Shown one piece after another: positions 23,301 to 46,569 of a stretch of 64,000 nucleotides of DNA (its first letter is position 1; every line of letters begins with the position of its first letter). The notes under the pieces are model-generated. The model saw nothing but the letters and a program-made list of their open reading frames with translations, had not been told where the DNA came from and did not search any database. Position numbers and translations under genes: made by a program. The stretch comes from Closterium sp. NIES-65 (lineage: Eukaryota; Streptophyta; Zygnematophyceae; Desmidiales; Closteriaceae): the NCBI GenBank assembly GCA_948144175.1, contig CANXME010002569.1, positions 62,001 through 126,000 on the forward strand. Reading direction: 5' to 3'.

Positions 23301-26300
23301 CGCTACCTGCCTCTTCTCTCCCGCTACCTGCCTCTTCCCACCCGCCCTCCTCTTGGTCCCATCAGGTGCTCATCAACCTCGTTAGCAACGCCTTCAAATT
23401 CACCACCATGGACCCAGCCTTCTCCCCCCTCTCTCCGCTCGCCCCACCCGCACTCCTTGTTCCACCCTCACACTCCCTGTTCTCCCCCACAGATTCTCAT
23501 CAACCTCGTTAGCAATGCCTTCAAGTTCACCACCAAGGGTCATGTCTTCATTGCCGTCCGTGTCGCAACCACCACCGACAACACCAGCGACCCCAACCCC
23601 CCGCCGCCACTCTCCCCTTTTTCCTCCACATCCATACAGTCACCCTCACACTCTCCCTCACCATCAGCAACACCCTCAGGTTCACCAGCAGTATCACCAT
23701 CAGCAGCAGGATCGTGTTTATCATTCCTCTCCAAAGCACCAGCCAGCAGTTGCCAGTCTCTTGACAAAGGCTGCATGACTGCAAGCAGACGGAGAGAGGG
23801 GGAAAATCCACCTGAGGCCACCGGGGCCGCTGCTGCTGCTGCTGCTGCTGCTGCAGATGAGAGGAGTGGTGGTAGTAATGCCGTTGCGGAGGCTTTTACT
23901 GAGCGTCCGGAGGCATGTTCTGAGCCTGCGGCGTGTGTGACGCTGAGTGGCCGGCCAGCCATGAAGACATGGTGCTCGTGGGAGGGCATGCGGGAGCACA
24001 TGGATCTTGGTGCCGTGGGCATGGGCATGGGCAAGGCCATGGGCAAGGGGAACCATACCGAGAATGGCAATAGGCATGGACCATATGGTGATGGGGATGG
24101 CGAGGGATATGGCGATGGGCGTGGCAGTGGTGCCAGCCTGGGACCCGACCAGCCTGTGCGACTGATGGTGGCCATTGAAGACACTGGTACGCTGTCATTG
24201 CTGCTTGTGTGTGTGTCTGCATGTGCACCCGCACGTGCGTGGGCTTCCATGTGCTTGCGTTGCGTGCATGTGTTTAGTGGTTTGTTTGTTTGCTGTTTCG
24301 TATTGTGGTCAACATATGCTCCACACTATCTTCCCACATGCCACACAGGATGTGGTGAAACACTGGGCAAGAGCATCTGTCCGGTGCATTTTCTTGTCTT
24401 TACCATTCCTTCCACCTTGAAATGCCTGGACTTGTTGTGTAACGGCATCGATTTTTAAGATGCCTCAAAACTGCAGCAAGAGGCAGGCCTATGCAACACC
24501 TCTTTCTCCTCATTCCCATCCTGTTCTTATTATTTGTTTACTCATTTATTTAGCTATATATGTATTTATGTATTGATGCATTTCTTAATTTAGGAATTCA
24601 TATTTTGGGTATATGTTCTATGCCTTCACTGCCCGGCCCTGTCAATCGCTGCCAGGTACCGGCATCCCCCGCCACGCTCGGAGGCACATCTTCCGGCCGT
24701 ACGCGCAGGCGGACCGCAGCACGGCACGGCTGCACGGGGGAACGGGCATTGGGCTCTCCATCTGCAAGGTGCGGTGCATTGGGCTCTCCATCTGCAAGGT
24801 GCGGTGCATTGGGCTCTCCATCTGCAAGGTGCGGTGCATTGGGCTCTCCATCTGCAAGGTGCGGTGGGTGTTATGAATTAAGTTCATTGCGTAGAGATAG
24901 CTGTCTTTCAAGGTCCACATCAATTCACCTGCTTTGGAACATACATTGCACTGAGGCACATGCGTTGCCCCTCACACCCCTCCCTTGCTCCTCCGCATTC
25001 CCCATCCGAGCAGCGCCTGGTGTCGCTGATGACGGCATCCATCACCAGGCGCCTGCCCGTATCCTTCCTAATCCCGCTCTGCCCCTCCCTCCCACTCGCC
25101 CATCCGAGCAGCGCCTGGTGTCGCTGATGGGCGGATCCATCTCGTTTGTCTCGAAGCCAGGCGTCGGCACCACCTTCCTCTTCGATATCCTCCTCCACAC
25201 ACCCCCTCTCCCTCTCCATCCTTCCTCCCCTCCTCCTCCTCCTCCTCCTCAACCCCACACTCCTCCTCAACCCCACACTCCTCCTCAACCCCACACTCCT
25301 CCTCAACCCCACACTCCTCCTCCTCAACCCCACACTCGTCCTCTGCATGCCTCTATCCCGCCTGTGTTCTCTGTCTCTCTCCCTCCTCCTCTGCCTGGGT
25401 TTGCCTCCCCGGCCTCCCTGAAATTCCCTGCCATCCCTTCTAACACTCCCTGGGGATGGGAGGGAGTGTGCGTGGTGAGTGTGGACGACCGGGCGGTGCG
25501 GCATGCCGTCACTCTCTCTCTGCTGCGCCGCCTTGGCCTCTGCACCCTCCCCTGCCCCTCCTTCCACCTCCTCCCCCGCCTCCTCGCCCAACACCGTGCC
25601 TTGCATCATGCCTCATGTCATCCCATGCAGCACAGCACGTGCCATGCCATGCACAATGACTCATCTGATGCAACAGGGCATGCCTCATGTCATGTCACTC
25701 ACCATGGGTCATCGAGTCATGCCACACACGCTCCCAAGGAGCAGCAGGGGGAGCAGCAGGGGAAGCAGCAGGGGGAGCAGCAGGGGGAGCAGCAGGGGGA
25801 GCAGCAGGGGGAGCAGCAGGGGGAGCACCGGGAGGAGCAGCAGGGGGGGAAGCCGGGGGAGCAGCAGGAGAAGGAGCAGCAGAAGGACCAGCATGAGAAG
25901 GAGCAACACAAGGTGGACTTCTCCTCTGAGCCATCTCTTGCTGCAAAATACCTCGCTCGCCTCCTCTCACCTGCTCCCACAGCCATCCACCCCCATCGTG
26001 CTCCTCGCACCGTCTCTCTCACACCCTCAACAGCAGCACCCCACCCACCGCTGTCTCCTCGTACCCCGCCCCCTCCGCGCCGCGCCAAGACCCACACAGC
26101 TCTATCGCCATGCCTCACTCCCACCGCTCAACGCTCCATTGGAACCCTCATTGGGCTTTTTGAGGCCCCTCCTCCTCCCCCTCTAGCCGTCTCTTCCCAT
26201 ACAATCTCTGAGGCACCTCAAAGACCCCGCCCATCGTCTCCTCATACTCCTCCCCCTCCCCCCCGTCGCGTCAAGTCTCACACTGCCCTGTCATGCCTCC

Positions 26301-29300
26301 CACTCCCCACCTCTCAACGCTCCACTGAGCTCCTTCTAAACGCTTCTTCCGAAACTTCTGAGGCACATGAACAATCCCACGATCCGTCTCCTCCGACCCC
26401 TCACGCTCCCCCTCGCCGCGTCAAGTCACACACTGCCCTGTCACGCCGCACACTACCCACGTGTGATGAGACAATTTTTGGGCCGACTCGAAAATCGGTT
26501 CCTCCGACCCCTCGCGCTCCCCCTCGCCGCGTCAAGTCGAGCACTGCCGTGTCACCCCGCGCACTACCCACCATTCAACGATCCTTCGGAGCCCTTGTAA
26601 CCGCATCCTCCACGACTTGTGATGCTTACAAAGAAGCCCATGAACCCTCACCACCGACCCCTCGCCCCCCTCCGCGCCGCGTCAAGTCACACACTGCCCT
26701 GTCACGCCGCACACTACCCACCATTCAACGATCCATCGGAGCACTCATATTGGCTTCTGCCACAACACGCCCCACACCTCGTGATCTGTCTCTGGTCCCA
26801 CTGCTTCCAGAAGACTCGTGCGCACAAGCCCACACAGGACCATCCAGCAACCACTCATGTCATTCTATTGAGGAGTTACCTCCTCCTTTCGAGCCTTCTG
26901 CTCCTCCCCTCAACCCAGTTGCCCATGCTCTCGACCCGTCTGCTCCTCCTCTCGAGCCGTTTGGCTCGCCGGCTGTGCTTGTGACTCCTCCACCTCTCAC
27001 CCCCCTTTCCCGACAATACTCCTGCCCACCTCTCTCCATTGCTCCTCCTCCTCCCTGCCCTCCTCTCTCCATTGCTCCTCCTCCTTCCTGCCCTCCTTTC
27101 TCCATTGCCCGTCCGCGCCTCTCTCCTCTTTCCATCGATGTTCACTCAAGTGGAAGAGGGGAGGAGCAGCAGTGGCAGCAGCTGCAGCAGCAGCGGTGGC
27201 AACAGCAGCCGAGGCGAGCGAAAGAGATGGAAGAGGGGGAAGATGGGGAAGAAGAAGGAGAGGAGGTGGAGGAAGAGGAGGAAGGAGGGGAGGAGGATGG
27301 AGAGAGGCAGGTACAGCAGCACGATTCAAAGAATTCTCAAAACTCGCAGCAGCGGGTGCACTACAGGAGTTTGCGAGACGCGCACAGGCGGGGATGGGTG
27401 GGGGCGGTGGTGGTGGAGGGGGAGATGATGCAGCGGCTGGGCGTCACAGCAGATCAAGTCTATGCTCTCGTGTCCGGCCAGGCAGGGGATGGGATGGCAC
27501 GGGAAGGCGAGCAGATGAGCAAGTGTAGCAAGTGCAGCAGTTGCAGCAGCAGCAGCAGCTGGCCTGTTCCTTTCCTTGTGCTTCTTCACGGCTCTTCTCC
27601 TCTCCCCCCCGACAGTTTCAGTCCTTACAAGAGGAAGGCTTGTAACTTGGAGAGGCAGGGCAGCTGGAAAAGGCAAGCAGGGGAGATAGATGAAAGGGAT
27701 GAGGGGGGTGATAGTGAGTGTAAACCGGGTGACTGTAACGATGGGACGATGGGTTGCCAAGGCAGCAGGAGCAGCAGGAGAAGCAGGTCTCCTGCTCTGT
27801 CCCTCTCTCCCTCTCCAACCATCCCTAACACTACAGCTCACCTCTCGCCCTCGCCTTTTGAGACATCTAAAAACAGTGATCGTGACTGCAATGACGTCAC
27901 AAGGGGCTGCCGAAGCAACAGCAGGAGCAGCAGGAGAAGCAGGTCTCCCGCTTTTTCCCTCTCTCCCTCTCCGCCAATCCCTGCTGCTGCAGCCCACCTC
28001 TCGCCCTCGCCTGCGCTCTCTCTCACCCCCTCCCCGTCCATCCCCTCGCTACTGTCACTTGGCTTCGATGCTGTTATAAGGAAGCCCCTGCGTAAGCCAG
28101 CGCTGCTGGCGGCGCTTCTGCCGCTGTTTGGTGCGGACACGGAGCAAAGTCGATGTGAGCAGGCAGGAGGAGCAGCAGGGGGAGCGGGGGGAGCAGGCGG
28201 AGCAGGAGGAGCAGGAGGAGCACGGGCAACAGGAGGAGGAGGAGGCGGCCAAAATGAGGACGTGGCACAGGGAGGGCTCAGAAGGAGAGAGGCGAAAGGA
28301 CAGCGGGGTGGTGGTGTGCTGCTGAGCCCATCGGCCCTCCACAAGGCTGGCAGCAGCGCTGCAGCAGCCCTCTGGCGAGCTGTGACGTCCCCCTGCTCAC
28401 TCAAGTCCCCCCGGGAACTCAAGTCCCCCCGGGAACTCAAGTCCCGACGGTCACTCAAGTTTCCCCAGTCACAAGAATCCCCTCAGTCACTCAAAACCCT
28501 TCCCTTGTGTCCCTCCTACTCACCAACCACTCCCACCACTCCCAGCGCTCCCACCACTCCCAACATTCCCACCACTCCCACCACTCCCAACAGTTGTACC
28601 TCCCATAACACTCCCACCATTACCAACGCTCTCAACACAATGGGCACTGTCACGTGTAACTCTGCCCAATCCAAACACGCAAGCCCCATTGCAGCACCAA
28701 GCATGTCACAGTCATCACCCAGTGCAAGCAGTGGTCCCTCTGCCTCTCTAGCTACTCATCTTACACCCCACCTCATTACCGTTGCTGCTGGTGCGTCTGC
28801 TCCTGCCGCTTCTGCTTCTGCTGGCGCTGCTGCTGCCACTGGTGCTGCTGCGCCTCCTGCTCCTCCTGCTCCTGCTGCTCCTCCTGCTCCTGCTGCTCCT
28901 CCTGCTCCTGCTGCTCCTCCTGCTCCTGCTGCTCCTCCTGCTCCTCCTGCTCCTGCTGCTCCTCCTGCTCCTCCTGCTCCTCCTGTTCCTGCTGCTCCTC
29001 CTGCTACTGACGATCATAGAATCTCTCAGGAGGCGGCCACATTGGCCCTGAGTGGCACTGACCGTGCATTGGGGGCGCAGGCAACCCCAGGCATGTGCGG
29101 TCGAGGCAATGGAGTGGCAGTGAGGGAGAAGGAGGAGGAGGAGGTGGTGGAGGATGCAGTGTTGGATGAAATGAGTGGCATCGATGGTATGGATGGTAGC
29201 ACAGTCTCAATGGATCTGACATCTGCTGCCAGTGCTACTGGTGCTGCTTCGATCAACTTGGCATCTACTGTTGCTGCTGCTTCGGCCAATTTAACACCCG

Positions 29301-30406
29301 CTGCCAGTGCTACAGGTGCTGCTTCGACCGATTTAACACCTGCTGCCGTTGCGAGTGAAAGTGGTACTTTGGGAAGGAAAGCTCTGGTGAGGGTTCGCAG
29401 TGCTGATGAGAAGATTTTGTACTCGCCCCAGGGGTTGCAGTTGCAGCACTATGTGCCTCAGGGGTTGCGAGCTCTGGTGAGGGGTGGCAGTGTGGTGGAA
29501 GCAGCTGGGGCAGCAGAACGTCGGGCAGAGATGCATGGGCCCAAGGGCCAAAGGGGGGCCGCGAAGCATGGGTCAGCAGGAGAAACGAGAGCAGGTGGGA
29601 AGTTGCGTGGGAGAGAGAGCGATCAACGGAGAAGCAGCAACGGACGGTGTAGTGCTTCAGGTGCTGCAGCAGCTGGTGGTGGTGGTGGTGGTCGAGTGCG
29701 TGGTTTCGGCAGTGTGCTCGACTTCTCAGGGATCCCTCCTCTGTATGCTCGCCCTGCTGACCTCACCCCTGCGTCATCACCCTCCGTTGCCACCCTCTCT
29801 CCGGCCATCACCCGCACACCATCACCATCACTATCACCAACACCAGCACTTGCACCCCGACCACCAACACCATCATTCCCAGCATCATCTTCAGCAACAG
29901 CACCAGCAGCCCCAAAAGTCCCAGCAGCAGCAGCACCGCCAGCAGCAGCGGCAGCAGTGGCTCAAGAGCCAACAACAGTGGCAGTGGAGCCGGCGACTGT
30001 TGGCGAGAGGCTGGGGGTGCTGGTGGGTCGGCGGGTGATGGTGGTGGATGACAACGTGGTGAACCGCAAGGTGGCCAGCAAGCTGCTGGAGAGGCACGGT
30101 GCGCGAGTCACCGCCGTCGATGGCGGTATGAAAGCCGTAGACGCCCTCGCCCCGCCCCACCCCTATGATCTCGTTCTCATGGACCTCCAGATGCCGGGCA
30201 TGGATGGGCTGGAGGCGACTCGCAGGATCCGGGCGCGGGAGAGGGCTCAGGGCGGGGGGCATGTGGCCATCATTGCGCTCACCGCGGATGTGATTGCCGG
30301 CACGTGCCAGCACTGCTTTGCCGTCGGCATGGATGACTACCTCTCCAAACCCCTCGACGACGGCCCCCTCTCCCACGCCGTCTGGCGCTGCCTCGCCAAG
30401 ACATGA
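15116..30406 (+). CDS. HK-A: CHASE-domain hybrid histidine kinase (CRE1/AHK-type cytokinin receptor family), 10 exons, 2,876 aa
   Basis: Exons: 15116-16069, 16562-16767, 17262-17341, 18877-19092, 19655-20171, 21553-21809, 22830-23128, 23493-24186, 24656-24768, 25112-30406; all GT-AG, phases consistent, stop TGA. Residues 1-318 form a Glu-rich cytosolic leader that starts M-D-C-T-G and ends [11 protein letters not shown]1 is about 319-340 ([12 protein letters not shown]). CHASE, about 385-657, includes [10 protein letters not shown] and the F-P-V-Y-F motif. TM2 lies in exon 6. The phosphorylatable His733 is in S-H-E-I-R-T-P. ATPase boxes follow: N ([11 protein letters not shown]), G1 (D-T-G-T-G-I-P) and G2 (G-T-G-I-G-L-S). 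The receiver-like domain (V-V-S-V-D-D-R-A-V, later F-D-A-V-I-R-K-P-L) is split by a very long low-complexity insert. The receiver has D2803 in [16 protein letters not shown] and S-K-P-L. Known role of the family: cytokinin sensing at the ER or plasma membrane, signalling through His-to-Asp phosphorelay. Length is more than twice that of AHK proteins. Confidence 0.88.
16432..16505 (+). pseudogene. Relic copy of HK-A exon 2 (5' half), with a stop
   Basis: After an acceptor-like ccag the sequence repeats the TM1-coding start of the true exon 2 (16562 onward), but a small change gives TGA after three codons (cgagtgctctga). It runs to gcctggcagcac and then breaks off. The real exon is 130 bp downstream. 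The relic lies in intron 1. Confidence 0.85.
16828..17140 (+). pseudogene. Relics of exon 2 end and two relics of exon 3 in HK-A intron 2
   Basis: ttccgacttcatccgcccc (about 16831) copies the end of exon 2. Two decayed exon-3 copies follow: one near 16913-16985 (catgagggaagactttctt) and a better one at 17063-17140 (catgagggaggactttctt) that ends in a TGA instead of a donor. The functional exon 3 starts at 17262. Confidence 0.75.
17302..18326 (+). repeat. 70-bp minisatellite carrying the exon-3 3' end and its 5' splice site, 15 donor copies
   Basis: catggcatcatgtgagt occurs at 17331, 17401 and every 70 bp to 18311, that is 15 times. The first copy is the true exon-3/intron-3 junction (donor at 17342). 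Each unit contains the last 30 or so coding bases of exon 3, the GTGAGT donor, a telomere-like gggtttaggg and an acceptor-like gcactcag. Units are nearly identical, implying recent homogenisation. Using a distal donor would add stop codons (the frame meets TGA right after the donor). Confidence 0.95.
18383..18795 (+). pseudogene. Two relic copies of exon 4 plus one more exon-3 donor relic in HK-A intron 3
   Basis: gacccatggcctcatgtgag near 18392 is a degenerate exon-3 end. At about 18516 (cag then ttgtgggcttcacg) and about 18685 (cag then tcgttggcttcaca) begin two partial exon-4 copies that break down after about 100 bp. The complete exon 4 follows at 18877-19092. Either relic could act as a cryptic exon. 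Confidence 0.8.
19140..19345 (+). pseudogene. Two relic copies of the exon-4 3' end with donors
   Basis: After the true donor (19093) the last 40 or so bases of exon 4 (gtgaacctc...ctggacgtcatggc) recur twice, near 19170-19212 and 19292-19340, each followed by a GTGAGT donor. This repeats the donor-amplification pattern seen at exon 3. Confidence 0.85.
19436..19510. repeat. CT-rich dinucleotide microsatellite in HK-A intron 4
   Basis: About 50 bp of pure ctctct (19447-19490) within a pyrimidine tract upstream of the exon-5 acceptor. It may extend the polypyrimidine tract. Confidence 0.9.
20289..21435. repeat. CATA tetranucleotide microsatellite, about 1.15 kb
   Basis: An almost unbroken run of about 286 catacata units fills intron 5 of HK-A; one break (tactac) occurs at 21134. 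Open frames in every phase on both strands are a by-product of the period-4 repeat and are not genes. Confidence 0.98.
21451..21552 (+). pseudogene. Relic copy of the TM2 exon (exon 6) of HK-A
   Basis: gtggtggcggtgctgttcc to cagctcatg duplicates the TM2-coding part of exon 6 (second copy from 21597). The relic lacks the exon start and the kinase end, and lies directly after the CATA repeat. The true exon 6 begins at 21553. Confidence 0.85.
21810..22829. other. HK-A intron 6, no gene inside
   Basis: This 1,020-bp intron is AT-richer than its surroundings. A short direct duplication containing tcgcgtgtaaatcatgacc occurs near 22370-22460. I recognise no transposon or RNA gene. It ends in a pyrimidine tract and ccaccag. 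Confidence 0.6.
23222..23412 (+). repeat. 21-bp minisatellite (six copies) followed by a relic of exon 8
   Basis: The unit cctcttctctcccgctac recurs six times from 23222 to about 23345. At 23366 starts gtgctcatcaacctcg, a truncated copy of the N-box start of exon 8 that ends at about 23410. The full exon 8 begins at 23493. Both lie in HK-A intron 7. Confidence 0.85.
24751..24868 (+). repeat. 30-bp tandem repeat of the exon-9 3' end and donor, four copies
   Basis: gggctctccatctgcaag followed by gtgcgg starts at 24751, 24781, 24811 and 24841. The first copy is the true end of exon 9 (G2 box; donor at 24769). The others repeat coding end plus splice donor in the intron. The 30-bp period keeps the reading frame, so a downstream donor would add 10 residues per unit (repeats of G-L-S-I-C-K). 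Confidence 0.95.
25005..25060 (+). pseudogene. Relic of the exon-10 start in HK-A intron 9
   Basis: ccatccgagcagcgcctgg matches the acceptor and first codons of exon 10 (25112) but diverges after ctgatg. The spacing of about 98 bp indicates a local tandem duplication. Confidence 0.8.
25240..25345 (+). repeat. 18-bp coding minisatellite in HK-A exon 10
   Basis: cctcctcaaccccacact is repeated about five times, encoding a Pro/Gln/His/Thr repeat at the beginning of the low-complexity insert after the ATPase domain. Confidence 0.85.
28845..29010 (+). repeat. Pro/Ala-coding trinucleotide-rich tract in HK-A exon 10
   Basis: cctgctcctgctgctcct-type units encode a long A-P-P-A-P-A run between the receiver-like and receiver domains. 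The tract is purely low complexity and should be length-variable. Confidence 0.9.
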
Positions 30407-30737
30407 TCATTTATACCGTCTCCCTGCACAGTAATCCAGGCACTGCACAGTACATTCGGTCCTTGATTATAAGAGACGGGCATTTTTTTTTTTAATGTGT
30501 CCTATTATGCCCATGTGAGCTTCTATTCGATAAGAAGTCAACATGCTGAAACGAAATTCACTTTATCATCCCGACAAATTCGGAGGTATCCGATCGTACT
30601 GTACATGTGGTGTGTGCGAGCAGGTTGTGTGCGTCTCTGTGGTGCGCTGTCATGAGTGCTTGCAGTGCAGTGCAGCACTATGTTGTCGTGGATGCGCACC
30701 CTCCGCTCGTTTTGTGGATGAGATGAGCTGCACTGAA
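30407..30737. other. 3' flank of HK-A
   Basis: The region holds a T-run (30484-30493) and tttaatg, consistent with a 3' untranslated region. Part of it (gtgtgcgtctctgtggtgcgctgtcat, near 30627) resembles sequence downstream of HK-C (about 61777), marking the shared edge of the duplicated gene unit. Confidence 0.6.
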
Positions 30738-31245
30738 AGTACTGTAGGGGGACTGTGGATTTGTTTTGCGCATGTACAGTGCGTGGGTATGCTGGCGAAT
30801 TCAATGCACCAGCATACTTACTGTATATCAGGAGCCATAACTCTATACGAGAACATTTTTCAGTTGCCCTCGCAACCGTAAGCCACTGGAATGTACCTCG
30901 TTCCACAAAGCGTTTAGGAATTCGCGGTGCACTGACAATTGTAACACGTCCTCAGGGTTGTTCTGTTGGAGATTACATTACAGAGCAGTGTTCATGCTAG
31001 CCATAAAGTTCCTACTACCTTATCTTGCTTCCCCATGGCGGCCACAGGTTCAAGAACCATTTCGTGAAGGCATTGTGGTGCAAAAGCTTGTTACTGCAGA
31101 GCAGATGATGAATGCAAGCTCGCAGTCTGGTTTTCCCCGACCAATTCGTTTGGCCTTGTTTTCTGTTCTTGAACACCCCGTCAAAAGTGTTGTTTGAGCT
31201 ACGGTTCCACTGGAATGTCACCCGTTACAGTATTACGGCGACGAC
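30738..31245 (+). promoter_or_regulatory. Upstream block of HK-B conserved with HK-C
   Basis: gtactgtagggggactgtgg, cccatggcggcca and gcagagcaga-type segments occur in the same order before HK-B and before HK-C (46022-46569). The shared block ends at the start codon, so it probably contains promoter and 5' untranslated sequence copied with the gene. No TATA assignment is made. Confidence 0.6.
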
Positions 31246-44985
<13,740 letters not shown>

Positions 44986-45333
44986 TCACACACATTTGAA
45001 ATGCATTATGTATGTTTGGGCCTCAGGGAATCGAAGTCTGCATGGTGGTAATTCATGAGGTACTAGCCCAGGAATCTCCATGGAGGAGTTTTCAGTGCTC
45101 CAAAGAGTTCAAGATTGTTCTGGAGGTGCTGAAGCTAGGGCTAAATGAAGTGCAATGATTTATAACACGGCTTTGGGTAGATCTGAATCTAGGGGTACAA
45201 AGTTTGCCCAGAATGCTCAGTGCATTCCATTCAAAGCGACATGCGGTAAGGCATCTCTTGATCCGATCTGATCATCCAATCATAAAGTACATTCCTGCGC
45301 GTGCGAGGCCTGGGCCTTGTTCTGTGGCGCTAA
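44986..45333. other. 3' flank of HK-B
   Basis: No gene seen. The end (gcgcgtgcgaggcctgggcc near 45297) resembles the region after HK-C (gcgcttgcgaggcccgagcc, 61716), supporting duplication of the gene with its flank. Confidence 0.5.
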
Positions 45334-45469
45334 GAGCGTGTCCGAAGTGAAGCGTCGAATGGATGTCGATGGATGTCGGTAAATGTCAACCCTCGGATCG
45401 AGAGTTCCAACCGTCAGGATTTACCGACATAGGATGTCAACGGATGTCGACTTCACTTCGGACCCGCCC
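45334..45469. mobile_element. 136-bp MITE, family 2, copy 2
   Basis: Same length and nearly the same sequence as 14802-14937, flanked by TAA (45331-45333 and 45470-45472). Differences are a few substitutions, so the two insertions are close in age. Confidence 0.87.
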
Positions 45470-46021
45470 TAACTCAGAGTAGCTAACCCTGAGTTGCCGA
45501 GCCGTGTAGGTTTGGGTGAGTACACCGACAATGAATCATTACGCTCGTGTGAATGTTTGAGTTGTAACTTACCTTGGTGATCTGTGGCCCTCGTAACTCT
45601 GAGTTGAAGAAGTTTCGAGGGGGTTCTCTAAGTTGTTCTGGTTAAAATTTTCTGTCTCAACCTGAAGTGCCGCCCCTTCCGAAAGAAAATGTTCGAAAGG
45701 GTAACCATGAGGCAAACAATTGCAACTTCACGCAACACACCGTGGGGACTAGTTGGAAAGAACCAAATGTGGGCAATTTCGGGGTAGCCCTTCTTGAGCC
45801 GTGCCCAGAATAGTGTAGCCAACTTTCACCCAGAAGCCAGAGTAAGGGAAAGCACTAACTCTGAGTTAGTTTGCCCGTGAAAGAAGATTCGGTGCATGCT
45901 TCCTACGGAGTGTACTCTGAGTTGTTACTTTGCGTATTTGGAACCCTTATTTGCAAACTCTGAGTTAGCTGGCACGGTACTGTAAGCAGACTCGCTAGTG
46001 GTTGCAGTGCTATGTTGTCGT

Positions 46022-46295
46022 GTACTGTAGGGGGACTGTGGGTTTGTTTGCGCACGTACAGTGCGTGGGTAGGCTGGCGAATTTAATGCGCGAGTTTCGG
46101 ACATTGGTGCGTGGTTTGGTGCCTTTGGCTCACAAGGACTGGACATTTTTCAGTTGCTCTGGCAACCCTAAAGATGCATCTCCCGTTCCGCAAAGCATAT
46201 CCCTTGCAGCATTTTGTTTGTTCTGTTGCTGACTTTCTGAGAGAACCAGAAATTGGGCATGCTAGGAAAAATATAGGCAACGGGCTCAATACCCA

Positions 46296-46326
<31 letters not shown>

Positions 46327-46569
46327 CAATTAGGGTTGCGAGAGCGACGTCAAGTTCCTTATATTTCTTTCCCATGGCGGCCATAGGCGTTGAAGGACCT
46401 AATTCATCAAAGCCATTGTGTTGCAAGCTTGTTTCTGCAGAGCAGACGAGAAAGCAAGCTCGCAGCCTGATTTTCCCCGACCATTTCGTTTGACCTCTCT
46501 GTTGTTGAAGACTCATCACTAGTGCTGAGCTACTTTCCATGTCACCTGTTACAGTATTACCGCGACGAC
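46022..46569 (+). promoter_or_regulatory. Upstream block of HK-C conserved with HK-B
   Basis: The order of shared motifs matches 30738-31245 up to the start codon. A T-run of about 26 bases (46301-46326) is unique to this copy. The preceding 550 bp (45473-46021) contains several ctctgagtt motifs and no gene. Confidence 0.6.
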
